Below are positions 7,104 through 16,029 of a stretch of DNA of 50,956 bases, in pieces. This DNA is from UBA1413 sp964472165. Lineage in GTDB: Bacteria; Bacteroidota; Bacteroidia; Bacteroidales; Prolixibacteraceae. The stretch lies in assembly GCA_964472165.1 (NCBI GenBank), contig CAYYJE010000006.1, positions 1 through 50,956 on the forward strand, written 5' to 3'. Within the stretch, counting starts at the first letter, position 1. Every line of letters begins with the position of its first letter. The notes under the pieces are model-generated. The model saw nothing but the letters and a program-made list of their open reading frames with translations, was not told the origin of the DNA and did no database searches. The translations under genes were made by a program, and so were the position numbers.

Positions 7104-8567
7104 ATGAGAAAAATGAAAAATATCGTATATGCGGCTGTACTGTTCACCGCTGCGTTCATCCTGACTGCTTCCCGGCCGGTAAAGGTCGTCTTTAACGAGC
7201 TGTACCGTCCCCAATACCATTTTTCACCTGAAAGGAATTATATGGGCAATCCTTCGGGTCTGGTTTTCATCGATGGGGAATACCACATGTTTTTCCAGCA
7301 AAATCCCAAAGGGAATGAAGAGGGATTCAGTCATCTGGGGCACGCTTACAGCACCGACCTGATTCACTGGAAACACATGCCGGTTGCAATTTTCCCGGAC
7401 AACCTGTCGGAAGACAAGGATTTTTGTACCGCCCTTCCGGGAAGCGCCTTTGTGGACCACAACAATGTACTTGGCTTTCAGAAAGGCCCGCAAAAATCAC
7501 TTGTGGTTTTTTATACCAGTTCAGGATGCGGCCAACGCATGGCCTTTAGCCACGACAAGGGACAGACATGGAATAAGTATCCGGGAAATCCGGTGATTCC
7601 TTACGATTCCACTGATCATGCGGCTAACCCGAAAGTTTTGTGGCATGAACCCACCTCCAAATGGGTAATGCTCCTGTACCGAATGCCCGGAAACGATGAA
7701 AGAAAACAGGGTTTCTCATTTTACACTTCCGACAACCTGGTTGACTGGGAGTACCAGAGTCATCTTGCCGGATTTTCCAAAAGCCCCGATCTAACGGAAC
7801 TCCGGGTTAACAACCGTCCTGATGATACCCGCTGGGTTCTCACTGAAGGTGAAGGAGAATACATCATCGGATCGTTCGACGGGAAGAAGTTCACTCCCGA
7901 AAGCATCCGGATGAAAAGTGACTGGGGGAAGAATTACTCCGCATCACAAAACTGGAGCAATATTCCTGCTTCCGATGGCCGAACCATCCAACTTGCAGGA
8001 ATGACGGGCGGAGAATGGACCGGGATGCCTTTTCAGGGTCAGATGACATTCCCCTGCGAACTCTCCCTGAAAAAGATCAACACAGGAATCTTCCTGATCC
8101 GCCAGCCGGTCAAAGAAATTGAACAACTTTATCAAAAAGAATACAGGTGGAAAAATGAAAACCTCATTCCCGGACTCGGCCACAACCTCATCAAAAAGAT
8201 CGGGGGCGAATGTCTGAGAATTAAAGGTAGGTTCGACCTCAAAAATTGTGAATCGTTCGGATTGATGCTCCGGACAGGCAAAAAAACCCAGGGAACCGAA
8301 CTGGTGTACAATGTGAAAAGAGAAACACTAAGCCTCCTGGGTCAAACGGTGCCGCTTTCACCTGTTGACAACAAAATCCACCTCGATATCCTGGTTGACA
8401 GATCCTCGGTGGAAGTTTTTGCCAATAATGGCCGGGCAGCCATCAGCTGTAATTTCTTCAACCAGGAAAACGACAACGGCTACATCCTTTTCAATACCGG
8501 AGGCGAATTACTGGTCGAAGAACTTGAAATTTACGAAATGAAATCCATCTGGGAAGCAGCAGAATAG
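7104..8567 (+). CDS. GH32-fold secreted protein lacking the catalytic residues
   Basis: A 487-residue protein with a signal peptide (about residues 1-22) and the complete GH32 architecture: a five-blade propeller starting at YRPQYHFSP and a C-terminal beta-sandwich containing the signature VDRSSVEVFANNG. GH32 enzymes cleave fructans and sucrose. However, all three catalytic positions are altered. The nucleophile motif NDPNG is GNPSG (N49 for Asp). The transition-state motif RDP is ANP (A174, N175). The acid/base motif ECPD is KSPD (K226 for Glu). The surrounding residues are well conserved, so the alignment is secure and the gene is not decaying. It is probably a non-hydrolytic fructan- or sugar-binding protein in the periplasm or at the surface, or an enzyme with a different mechanism. 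It stands alone, with no SusC/SusD pair nearby. Confidence 0.88.
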   Translation: MRKMKNIVYAAVLFTAAFILTASRPVKVVFNELYRPQYHFSPERNYMGNPSGLVFIDGEYHMFFQQNPKGNEEGFSHLGHAYSTDLIHWKHMPVAIFPDNLSEDKDFCTALPGSAFVDHNNVLGFQKGPQKSLVVFYTSSGCGQRMAFSHDKGQTWNKYPGNPVIPYDSTDHAANPKVLWHEPTSKWVMLLYRMPGNDERKQGFSFYTSDNLVDWEYQSHLAGFSKSPDLTELRVNNRPDDTRWVLTEGEGEYIIGSFDGKKFTPESIRMKSDWGKNYSASQNWSNIPASDGRTIQLAGMTGGEWTGMPFQGQMTFPCELSLKKINTGIFLIRQPVKEIEQLYQKEYRWKNENLIPGLGHNLIKKIGGECLRIKGRFDLKNCESFGLMLRTGKKTQGTELVYNVKRETLSLLGQTVPLSPVDNKIHLDILVDRSSVEVFANNGRAAISCNFFNQENDNGYILFNTGGELLVEELEIYEMKSIWEAAE

Positions 8568-8596
8568 CCACACCTTCCCCTTTATTCCCTGAGTCC

Positions 8597-9190
8597 TTAT
8601 TTCTTGTTCGCCACCAGCGAAAAATCAAGGGTAAAATCGTCGTAAATCATTTTATCACCCAGTCCGGTGAAAAATGAACCTGAACCATACCGGATGTCAT
8701 ATTTAGCCCTGTTGACCGTAATCACTCCGGAGCTTTTCAGGGTATTTCCCTCCATCACCGTTTTAACGCTGAACTTAACCGGGTGCGTGATTCCCTTGAT
8801 CGTCAGGTTCCCTGTCAGTTCCGCTTCGCTGTTTCCAAGTGCTTTGACTCCCGTCAGCTCCAGCCTGGATGACGGAAATTTCTCCACCGAAAAAAAATCA
8901 TCTGATTTGAGATGACCCACCAACTTGGCATTCATGCCTTCATCCTTCAAATCCTCCACGGCGATTGAATTCATGTCCATCTCTACGGCGGCGGCGGCAA
9001 TTGCATTGCCGTTCACTTCAACCGTTCCGCTTTGAATCCTGATCTGGCCGTAATGTTCTCCGGTAACCTTTTTACCTTTCCATTTTACCTGGCTTGAAGC
9101 CCTGTCGACCACAAAAGATGAAGCCATCAGGTTTGCGGATATCAGCCACATCAGCGATGTGAAAACTGCAATTTTTATTCTGTTTCTCAT
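8597..9190 (-). CDS. YceI family periplasmic protein
   Basis: A 197-residue exported protein. The signal peptide covers about residues 1-23. The mature part reads as a YceI lipocalin-like barrel: FVVDRASSQVKWKGKK at the start, the central GNLTIKGITHPVKFSV, and the closing region IRYGSGSFFTGLGDKMIYD. YceI proteins bind polyisoprenoids or other amphiphiles in the periplasm; some respond to stress or pH. The gene is divergent from the Crp/Fnr regulator at 9394. An 18-bp palindrome lies 32 bp upstream of its start, so control by that regulator is plausible but not shown. Confidence 0.92.
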   Translation of the reverse strand: MRNRIKIAVFTSLMWLISANLMASSFVVDRASSQVKWKGKKVTGEHYGQIRIQSGTVEVNGNAIAAAAVEMDMNSIAVEDLKDEGMNAKLVGHLKSDDFFSVEKFPSSRLELTGVKALGNSEAELTGNLTIKGITHPVKFSVKTVMEGNTLKSSGVITVNRAKYDIRYGSGSFFTGLGDKMIYDDFTLDFSLVANKK

Positions 9191-9221
9191 TTTAAACTCA
9201 TTTAAATTATTTCTGATTTAC

Positions 9222-9239
9222 TTGTCTGAATTAAGACAA
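9222..9239. promoter_or_regulatory. Palindromic operator candidate between yceI-like and crp/fnr genes
   Basis: TTGTCT-N6-AGACAA, an 18-bp palindrome with a single mismatched pair. Read as TGTCT-N6-AGACA it has the 5-6-5 spacing typical of Crp/Fnr family sites. It lies 32 bp before the yceI-like start. Confidence 0.45.
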
Positions 9240-9316
9240 ATAACTCCTATTTTTGTTCACGAATTTGCCGTTGCAGGACGATGAATGTATCGGGTGCAGA
9301 GCGGTTAAGAATATTT

Positions 9317-9347
9317 TTTGCAGGATGTGAAGTAAACCTTATCTTTA
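9317..9347 (+). promoter_or_regulatory. Candidate promoter of the Crp/Fnr gene
   Basis: TTTG at 9317-9320, a 19-nt spacer and TATCTTTA at 9340-9347 match the Bacteroidota consensus apart from the last base. The predicted leader is about 40 nt. Confidence 0.5.
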
Positions 9348-9393
9348 TGATCCAAAAGCAATTGGGAGTTTTATATTTTTTTTCGGTACAGAT

Positions 9394-10095
9394 ATGAGGA
9401 GTATGTTGAAAAGACCCACAGACGATGATACTGATTTAGGTGGTTTTTTGTTATTCAAAAAACTTACTGACGAAGAACTAAACCGGTTGAATTTTGAAAA
9501 GAGCTGTTCCGTATACCGGAAAGGGACCATTGTATACAGGGAAGGAAGCCGGCTCACAGGATTTTTCTGCGTCACAAAAGGTATTGTGAAGATCTTCAAA
9601 ACCGGCATAGATGGAAAAGAACAAATCATCAGATTTGCCAAAAGAGGAGAGATTATTGCCTATCGCTCACTCCTGAGTCAGGAACTGGCATGTACCACCG
9701 CAAAGGTGATCGAAGAGGCAGTGTTGTGCCATGTACCTTATCAGACCTTGCTCTTTCTGATTCAGAACAACTGGCAGTTTTCGCATCACATGCTTCAGAT
9801 CGTTTGCCGTGAATTGCGCGAAGCCAACGATTTCATTACAGATATTGCCCAGAAATCGGTTAGGGAAAGGCTTGCCGAAGTGTTGCTCCTCCTGCGGGAA
9901 AACTTTGATCTTGATCACCAGAACACGTTGCAAATCTCACTTACCCGTGAAGAACTGGCCAATATGGTAGGTACAGCCACAGAATCTGTTATCAGGCTTT
10001 TATCTGAATTCCGCCAGGACAACCTGATAGAACTGCAGGGGAGAAAAATCAAATTCCTGAATATTCCGGGCTTACGAAAAGTGGCTGCTATCTGA
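9394..10095 (+). CDS. Crp/Fnr family transcriptional regulator
   Basis: A 233-residue regulator. Residues about 18-135 form a cyclic-nucleotide-binding-like beta roll (GTIVYREGSRLTGFFCVTKG). A long dimerisation helix follows, then a winged helix-turn-helix containing LTREELANMVGTATESVIRL (about residues 179-198), typical of the family. No FNR-type N-terminal cysteine cluster is present: the few cysteines are scattered. The binding pocket lacks an obvious cAMP-contact Arg-Ser pair. The effector is therefore unknown. An alternative start exists at the internal ATG at 9403. The palindrome at 9222-9239 is a candidate target site. Confidence 0.93.
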   Translation: MRSMLKRPTDDDTDLGGFLLFKKLTDEELNRLNFEKSCSVYRKGTIVYREGSRLTGFFCVTKGIVKIFKTGIDGKEQIIRFAKRGEIIAYRSLLSQELACTTAKVIEEAVLCHVPYQTLLFLIQNNWQFSHHMLQIVCRELREANDFITDIAQKSVRERLAEVLLLLRENFDLDHQNTLQISLTREELANMVGTATESVIRLLSEFRQDNLIELQGRKIKFLNIPGLRKVAAI

Positions 10096-10133
10096 AAGAC
10101 AATTTCCCAGACTGATACAGAAATTTACTGCCC

Positions 10134-10919
10134 ATGCAGAAAAGGCATACCGACCGGCGACAATATTTTAATGAACAGGCTTACACAACCCTCCACCATG
10201 TAATTCCCCCACTGGAGCAATTCAGCCCACTCACCCCCGGAATGCGCATTCTGGAAATCGGCTGCGGAGAGGGTGGCAACCTGAAACCTTTTCTTGACCG
10301 CGGTTGCCTGGTCACTGGCATTGACCTCGCTGCGAACAAAATTGAACTTGCCCGCACCTGGTTCTCAGACCACCCCGCCCGGGCAAATCTGGAACTGATA
10401 GCCGGGGATATTTACACTTTTCCCCCACCGGAACATAAATTTGATGTGATACTGATGCGCGATGTCATAGAGCATATTCACAACCAGGAGAAATTCATGG
10501 TATTTGTGCGACAGTTCATGCATGCAAAATCCATTTTTTTCCTTGCATTTCCGCCCTGGCAAAATCCTTTCGGAGGCCACCAGCAAATTTGCAGGAACAA
10601 GGTGGCGGCTTTTATGCCCTATTTTCACCTGTTGCCGGCACCACTCTACCCCTCCATCCTCCGGTGGGCAGGGGAGAGAAAAGAGACAATTGAGAATTTG
10701 TTGGAAGTGAAGGATACCGGGCTCTCGGCTGAAAGATTTGAAAAGTGCATCAGGGCATCCTCCTACCGGGTACTGAAACGTCAGTTCTTTCTGATCAACC
10801 CCAATTACGAAATCAAATTCGGATTGAAACCCATACACCAATGCCCGTTGATCTCCCGGATTCCCGGTCTAAGGAATTACCTGTCGACATCTGCCTGCTA
10901 TATCCTGGTGCCTGAATGA
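10134..10919 (+). CDS. Class I SAM-dependent methyltransferase
   Basis: A 261-residue cytoplasmic protein. The SAM-binding motif ILEIGCGEGG (about residues 38-47) is followed by the acidic residue of beta-2 in VTGIDLA, and by the DVILMRDVIEHI segment that closes the cofactor site. The C-terminal third is basic and aromatic-rich without a recognised substrate domain. The motif set resembles small-molecule or ubiquinone/glycan-type methyltransferases, but the substrate cannot be assigned. It begins 38 bp after the Crp/Fnr gene and converges on the envC-like gene, with 13 bp between the two ends. Confidence 0.88.
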   Translation: MQKRHTDRRQYFNEQAYTTLHHVIPPLEQFSPLTPGMRILEIGCGEGGNLKPFLDRGCLVTGIDLAANKIELARTWFSDHPARANLELIAGDIYTFPPPEHKFDVILMRDVIEHIHNQEKFMVFVRQFMHAKSIFFLAFPPWQNPFGGHQQICRNKVAAFMPYFHLLPAPLYPSILRWAGERKETIENLLEVKDTGLSAERFEKCIRASSYRVLKRQFFLINPNYEIKFGLKPIHQCPLISRIPGLRNYLSTSACYILVPE

Positions 10920-10932
10920 GAAATTTCCGGGA

Positions 10933-12141
10933 CTATTTCACCAACCACTCCTCCGGATTAAGCTTTACACTTTCCTTCCAGATCTGAAACTTGAGCAGGG
11001 TTTTATTGCCGTCGCTGCCATCGGTAAATACTGTTCCCAGATTTTGACGTATCGAAACCTTGTCTCCCTTTTTTACCACCACATTGACAAGATTTGAATA
11101 GACCGTCAGGTATGTCCCATGTCGAAGAATTACCGCCATGTTGCCTCCCGTGATTCCGAAAACCCTGCTCACCTCACCCTGAAAAACTGCCCTTGCCTTG
11201 CTACCCTGCTCAGTGCTGATGGTCACCCCGTTGTTGTTTACCGTAACATTATTAAGTACAGGATGGGCGTGTACCCCGAATTTTTCGATAATCAATCCCC
11301 GCTCAACAGGCCATGGGATGCGCCGGCGGTTTTGTTCAAAATCGGTTCCGGCCAGTTTTTGTTCCGGGGTCATCCCAAATCCGGGCTTTCCCGATTTCGC
11401 CGACTTTCGGGCTTCTTCTTCGATTATCCGTTCGATCTCCTTTTCAAGCTGCTCCTCAATACGTTGCTGCTGCGCCAATTTGCTCCGGAGATCCGACTTC
11501 TGTTTCTGAAGTTGCTGGGCGATCGAATTCTGCCTTTTCTTCTGTTCGGCCAGTTTTTGGGTTTCAGAGACCTGCTCAGTCAGGAGTGATTCCCGGGTTT
11601 GACGCTGATTGGAAAGGTCTGTAATTTTCCTGGATAGAATAGTCTGGATTGAAGCTATGGTTTCCGTCTGCTTTCTCCGGTATTCGGCATATTGTCTGAT
11701 ATAGACAAACCTCCTGTAAGCCTGGTTGAAATTCTCCGCGGAAAGGAAAAAAAGAATCTTATCGTACAGATGCCTGGTCTTCCAGGCATATTGAATCATC
11801 CTGGCATATTCGGTTCTGATTTTTTCCAGGTCAGCGGTCATCATCTCCACCACAATGGCATTGTCATTCATCAGTGTTTGCAACGTTGTAACTTCGGAGG
11901 CCATGGTGGAAATCAGCTGGTTTCTTTTATCGATCTGGCTGTTCAGCAACCTGAGCCGGGTAAGGGTAGCCTTCTGGTTCTCATTCACTTTGCCAAGAAG
12001 CTCATTGGTATACCGGATCTCTTCTGCCGCCGACTCCTTTTTTTTCCTTAACTCATCAAGGGTCTGCCCGGTAACAAAAAATGATGCCGCCATCAATAAA
12101 AAGCTCATCGCCAGGGCCGATATGAAAACACCTCTGCTCAT
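10933..12141 (-). CDS. EnvC-like murein hydrolase activator (catalytically dead LytM domain)
   Basis: A 402-residue exported protein: a signal peptide (about 1-25), a long coiled coil (about 25-255) and a C-terminal LytM/M23 domain. All M23 zinc ligands are replaced. The HxxxD position reads NNGVTIST (His to Asn, Asp to Thr), the middle His is YSNL, and the HxH motif is LKFQIW. As in EnvC of other bacteria, such a dead domain usually activates cell-wall amidases during division, with the coiled coil recruiting it to the septum. It is the last gene of the minus-strand cluster dut-TPR-DUF4292-envC, which is conserved in many Bacteroidota. It starts 4 bp after the DUF4292 stop. Confidence 0.9.
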   Translation of the reverse strand: MSRGVFISALAMSFLLMAASFFVTGQTLDELRKKKESAAEEIRYTNELLGKVNENQKATLTRLRLLNSQIDKRNQLISTMASEVTTLQTLMNDNAIVVEMMTADLEKIRTEYARMIQYAWKTRHLYDKILFFLSAENFNQAYRRFVYIRQYAEYRRKQTETIASIQTILSRKITDLSNQRQTRESLLTEQVSETQKLAEQKKRQNSIAQQLQKQKSDLRSKLAQQQRIEEQLEKEIERIIEEEARKSAKSGKPGFGMTPEQKLAGTDFEQNRRRIPWPVERGLIIEKFGVHAHPVLNNVTVNNNGVTISTEQGSKARAVFQGEVSRVFGITGGNMAVILRHGTYLTVYSNLVNVVVKKGDKVSIRQNLGTVFTDGSDGNKTLLKFQIWKESVKLNPEEWLVK

Positions 12142-12145
12142 GCCT

Positions 12146-13027
12146 CTAATTTAAGTAAACCCGCTGATAATTGACGGGAATTTTCAGAGGAACAAATTCA
12201 CTGGGTTCTGTTGAAAAACCTCCCATTTTGGAACTCACCGACACCACGTCGCTTTCAGAGCGGAAATCCAGTTCAACTGACGTGGGAAAATACTTCTCCC
12301 CGACGCGTTCGTAGTCCGCAAAGCGAATCTCCGCATACCGCAACGACTCCTTGTCTTCCATGACCATCTTTCTGGTAAGGAACAAGTGTGGATCAAAATA
12401 ATAGGTCTCCACCACGTGCAAATCTTCCTCCACCCTTCTTAATATCCTTTCAGCACGCTGGGTTCTGCCTTTCTCCTCCAACCGGCTGATTTTCCGTACC
12501 TTTTCAGATTGCAGGATGTACATGCCCTCACCGGTACCGGTTTGAAAATCACGGATCTCCTTTTCATCCTCGAAAAGCGTGAAAATATTGGCAGAAATAA
12601 TGGCTTGCAACGTGTTGAAGTCGAGATCGAAACTAAGCAGGTCGCTTATTGGCTGATAATCGCCGGTGAAGTATGATTTGTCAAAGTAGTTGACATAGAC
12701 CACACTGTCGGGAGTCATCATTATTTTTGCAATCAGAATATTAAGTTTGGATATGGAAAGAATTACCGACTCGTCCTTCCATGCCTGGATTCCTGCCCTG
12801 AAAGAAGTTTTGGACTTTCCGTTGTCGAACTGTATGTTGATGCGTTTGATCGCAAACTGTTTGTAATCAAACATATTTTCCGCTGCGTTCCGGTATAGCC
12901 TGACCGGCGTAATGGGCCGGAGTTTTTCACCCGGAATTTTCTCGGCTGTTTTACATGAAAAAAGAGCGCTGAAAACAAGGATCAGAAAAAAAGCAGCGGT
13001 AACGAAATGATGGCTTTCACGAATCAT
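12146..13027 (-). CDS. DUF4292 lipoprotein
   Basis: A 293-residue lipoprotein: a hydrophobic N-terminus ends at a lipobox-like LFSC (about residue 25). The mature part is rich in beta strands and resembles LolA/LolB-like half-barrels, with the DUF4292-type segments INIQFDNG, SISKLNILIAKIMMTPDSV and FDKSYFTGDYQPISDLL. By fold it may shuttle or bind lipoproteins or lipids in the envelope; this is an inference. It is sandwiched between the TPR lipoprotein (3 bp) and the EnvC-like gene (4 bp), which suggests one operon for envelope or division functions. Confidence 0.85.
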   Translation of the reverse strand: MIRESHHFVTAAFFLILVFSALFSCKTAEKIPGEKLRPITPVRLYRNAAENMFDYKQFAIKRINIQFDNGKSKTSFRAGIQAWKDESVILSISKLNILIAKIMMTPDSVVYVNYFDKSYFTGDYQPISDLLSFDLDFNTLQAIISANIFTLFEDEKEIRDFQTGTGEGMYILQSEKVRKISRLEEKGRTQRAERILRRVEEDLHVVETYYFDPHLFLTRKMVMEDKESLRYAEIRFADYERVGEKYFPTSVELDFRSESDVVSVSSKMGGFSTEPSEFVPLKIPVNYQRVYLN

Positions 13028-13030
13028 CTA

Positions 13031-14785
13031 TTATTCCTCTATGTATTTCTTTTCAGCAATTTTCTGCTTAATCGTTTTGGATTCGGAACCCAGACTGACG
13101 GCTTTTTCCCAGTTGCGCAAAGCTTCCTCCACATTACCCAGCATCATGAGAATATCCCCGTAATGCTCAACTAGGGTTGGATTCTCCTCTTCGGAATGGG
13201 AAAGTGCACTCTCCATATAAAATTTCGCCAGTGAATAGTTCTTCTTTTTGAAAAGCACCCAGGCGTAAGTATCCAGATAAGTGGCATTGTCGGGGAACCG
13301 CTCCACAACACGTCCACTCATCCTTTCCGCCTTTTCCAGGTCCTGTCCTGCCAGCGAAAGATAATAGGCATAATTGTTCAGTGCGATAAAATTCTCCGGA
13401 TCGAGCGAAATAGCCTCATCAAAGAGGACAAATGCCTCATTCAACTGGTTCAGTTTGTATTTGGCCTCGCCTTTGAGAAAAAGAAACTGTCCCTTCAGGA
13501 GTTGATTGTCAACCAGATAATTCAGACCTTCGTCGACGACTGATATGGCCTCGGTATATTTCTCCGACTGGAGTGCGCCAATGGCCTGAAAAAAATAAAA
13601 CTGCGGCTGATTGGGAAAGAGGTCCACTGCAGCTTTGCCATGTTCAAAAAGCATGGGCCAGTCCTGAAGATCGTTGTCGATATACAATATTTGCTCCCAA
13701 ACTGAAAAGTCGTTAATCCCGTTTTCGATCACTTTCAGAAGCTGGTCACGGGCTTCCCTGCTCTGTTTATTGCGCATGAGATATTCGGCGTACACCGAAT
13801 TTATCCTGAAATCATTGGAATTCCCTTCCATCAAAATCCCGATCAGTTCACCATTCTGTGCCGGAGAAAGTTTCACAACTGCCTGGGATCCTGTATGGAG
13901 CAGATAAAGCTGCAACTTGGTCTCCAGATCCACCCCATTGCTTTCAAATCCTTTTTTCGTGTATCGGAACCACTGCACGGTGTCGCCTTCACTCAGCCAG
14001 TAATCAGCCAGGGAAAAATTCACAAAACCATTGTCAGGATCCAATTCAAGGATCTTGTCGTAATATTTCAACGCATTGGCCTTGTCTCCCCGTTCCTTGT
14101 ACAAATCGGCCAACAACCCGTAATACCGGGGATCACCGGGATTGGCGCTGATCAAACGTTCAATTTCAGCAAAAGCCTCTTTTACTTTTCCAGCTTCCAG
14201 AAAAACGCCTTGCTTCGACATCGAAATCTGGTCGTTTAAACCCGTTTTCTTCTCCAGTGCCTCATAAGCCCTGATTGCCTCGTCAAACTTACCGGCTTTG
14301 GCCAGATGGACCGCCTTCATGTACATAAATTCTTCATTTTCAGGCTCCATCAAAGTCAATCTCCCGAAAACATCCGCTGCCTCCTGGTTTTTCCCGGTCT
14401 GCTGATATATTTTAGCCAGCAACAGTTGATACCACTTATTGGTTCCGTTGAGCGTAATGGCCTTTTCCAGCAGCAGAGAGGCACTGGTCAGATCATTGTT
14501 GAGAATGTGGAGGTTTGCCAGCTCATACATGGCTGCAGAGGAATTGGGATCTATTTCCAGACAGGCTGAAAGAAGAGATACCGCCTTCTGTGGATTTCCC
14601 ACCATTTTCTGCTTCAAGGCTTCGATAAAAAGATACTCGAATTCTTTCTTCTTCTCCTCCGAAACAGCCGGGGTTTCATTCACTGAAGGATCTGTTCCCT
14701 CAACGCTTCCCGATTTTCTGATCCCGGTGCAGGAAAACATCAATCCTGCAAGGAATATCAACACCCAAAATCTCTTTTGTCCCAT
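13031..14785 (-). CDS. TPR-repeat lipoprotein
   Basis: A protein of about 584 residues if started at the ATG at 14785, where MGQKRFWVLIFLAGLMFSC is a textbook lipoprotein signal. The longer frame from 14812 adds 9 residues and would overlap dut. The mature part is built from many 34-residue TPR helices (for example around AMYELANLHILNNDLTSAS, KYYDKILELDPDNGFVNFSL and LDPENFIALNNYAYYLSLAG), a scaffold for protein-protein contacts in the periplasm. Its place in the dut-TPR-DUF4292-envC operon points to an envelope role. No enzymatic motif is seen. Confidence 0.9.
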   Translation of the reverse strand: MGQKRFWVLIFLAGLMFSCTGIRKSGSVEGTDPSVNETPAVSEEKKKEFEYLFIEALKQKMVGNPQKAVSLLSACLEIDPNSSAAMYELANLHILNNDLTSASLLLEKAITLNGTNKWYQLLLAKIYQQTGKNQEAADVFGRLTLMEPENEEFMYMKAVHLAKAGKFDEAIRAYEALEKKTGLNDQISMSKQGVFLEAGKVKEAFAEIERLISANPGDPRYYGLLADLYKERGDKANALKYYDKILELDPDNGFVNFSLADYWLSEGDTVQWFRYTKKGFESNGVDLETKLQLYLLHTGSQAVVKLSPAQNGELIGILMEGNSNDFRINSVYAEYLMRNKQSREARDQLLKVIENGINDFSVWEQILYIDNDLQDWPMLFEHGKAAVDLFPNQPQFYFFQAIGALQSEKYTEAISVVDEGLNYLVDNQLLKGQFLFLKGEAKYKLNQLNEAFVLFDEAISLDPENFIALNNYAYYLSLAGQDLEKAERMSGRVVERFPDNATYLDTYAWVLFKKKNYSLAKFYMESALSHSEEENPTLVEHYGDILMMLGNVEEALRNWEKAVSLGSESKTIKQKIAEKKYIEE

Positions 14786-14789
14786 TGTT

Positions 14790-15224
14790 TTAATTTTTCC
14801 CGGTATGGCCAAAACCGCCTTCTCCCCGGTCTGTGGATTCCAGTTCCTGCGTCAATTTCCATTCCACTTTCTCGTGTGAAGCCACCACCATCTGGCAGAT
14901 GCGCTCCCCGTTTCTGACAACAAACTCTTCATCGGAAAGGTTGACCAGAATTACGCCGATCTCACCCCGGTAATCTGCATCAACCGTACCGGGAGTATTC
15001 AGCACTGTAATCCCCTTTTTCAGGGCCAGGCCACTTCGCGGCCTGATCTGCGCCTCATATCCCACGGGAATTTCCACATACAACCCGGTGGGTATCAGCT
15101 TTCTCTCCATCGGCTTCAGTACCACATCCTCTCCGAGATATGCCCTAAGATCCATTCCGGCTGAATGGGGCGTTCCATAGGCCGGCAAAGGGTTGCCCGA
15201 CCGGTTGACGATCTTAACTTCCAT
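14790..15224 (-). CDS. dut: dUTP diphosphatase
   Basis: A trimeric dUTPase that converts dUTP to dUMP, keeping uracil out of DNA and feeding dTMP synthesis. All five family motifs are present in order: AGMDLRA, RPRSGLA, the GTVDADYRGEI uridine loop, ERICQMVV, and the C-terminal RGEGGFGHTG arm. The ORF opens 27 residues further upstream (15305), but the family starts at MEVKIVNRSGN, so the ATG at 15224 is preferred, giving 144 residues. It is the first gene of the four-gene minus-strand operon; the TPR gene starts 4 bp after its stop. Confidence 0.96.
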   Translation of the reverse strand: MEVKIVNRSGNPLPAYGTPHSAGMDLRAYLGEDVVLKPMERKLIPTGLYVEIPVGYEAQIRPRSGLALKKGITVLNTPGTVDADYRGEIGVILVNLSDEEFVVRNGERICQMVVASHEKVEWKLTQELESTDRGEGGFGHTGKN

Positions 15225-15480
15225 AGAATCATCCGTAAAAGGCGCAAAGATAGGGAAATCACCAGAAATCATGGAGGCTTTAACAAATATTATAGTTGTG
15301 TCCAACGGAGGAGCTTCCCGGGAAATTTTTTATTTTCATACCATTCACCACAACTGGTTGACAACAGGCATCACATCCCATCTTTACCTCCGCCACCACA
15401 TCCGGGTCGAGGAGATAATCAGGCGTACCGGGCATGGGCAATTCGTCTGAAAAGCTTACTTTTGGGCAAACTTTGATAAA

Positions 15481-16029
15481 ATGAATGATTTGTTGTGGGT
15501 TCCGGTACTGATCTCTTTGAATATGGCTTCATCCGGTGTCGACGTGAAGGGTCCCGACGGTTATGCACTGATCGGGGTACTGTTACTCCTCATTATTCCG
15601 GTTGTTCTCTATTTTTTCTCCAACTGGCTCAGAAGCAAAGGGAAGAAAAAAACCAGCACCTCTTCGTTGTTCAAAAAAAAGAAACTGACCCTCACTCTTG
15701 AAAAGAACAAGTTATACTATCCCGAATACCTGAAACTGACGGTATTCAACAATGGCCGCAACGACATTGATCTTGACAGGCCGTTGCTCACTTTCAGCCA
15801 CATCTGGCTCAAACGGAAATTCAGGTTAAAGGGAAGCCGGGACTATCATTTTTATCCTCTTCTGCTGGAACCCGGTAAATCGCACGAACTGACCATCGAT
15901 CTTCACCATTTTTACCGGCATGACCACTCTTTGAAGAAATTCCCCAGGATTACCGTTTCCGTGAATGAAGTGGATCACAAAAATGCTGTTTCACAGAGCA
16001 TCATGATTAGAAAAACCATGTTCAGGTAA
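15481..16029 (+). CDS. Single-pass membrane protein of unknown function, coupled to pullulanase
   Basis: A 182-residue protein. A hydrophobic helix at about residues 26-48 is followed by a strongly basic stretch, so the C-terminal part probably faces the cytoplasm. That part (about 65-180) looks all-beta, with strands such as LTLTLEKNKLYYPEYLKLTV and SHELTIDLHHFYRH, suggesting an Ig-like or C2-like sandwich. No family is recognised. Its TAA stop is directly followed by the ATG of the pullulanase gene with no spacer, so translational coupling is likely and a shared role in glycogen or alpha-glucan metabolism is possible. A TAnnTTTG-like element (TACTTTTG, 15457-15464) lies just upstream. Confidence 0.7.
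   Translation: MNDLLWVPVLISLNMASSGVDVKGPDGYALIGVLLLLIIPVVLYFFSNWLRSKGKKKTSTSSLFKKKKLTLTLEKNKLYYPEYLKLTVFNNGRNDIDLDRPLLTFSHIWLKRKFRLKGSRDYHFYPLLLEPGKSHELTIDLHHFYRHDHSLKKFPRITVSVNEVDHKNAVSQSIMIRKTMFR

Noticed and set aside
15193..15450. Small plus-strand ORFs between dut and the 15481 gene
   Set aside because: They overlap the dut start region, have no conserved motif and compete with each other in different frames.
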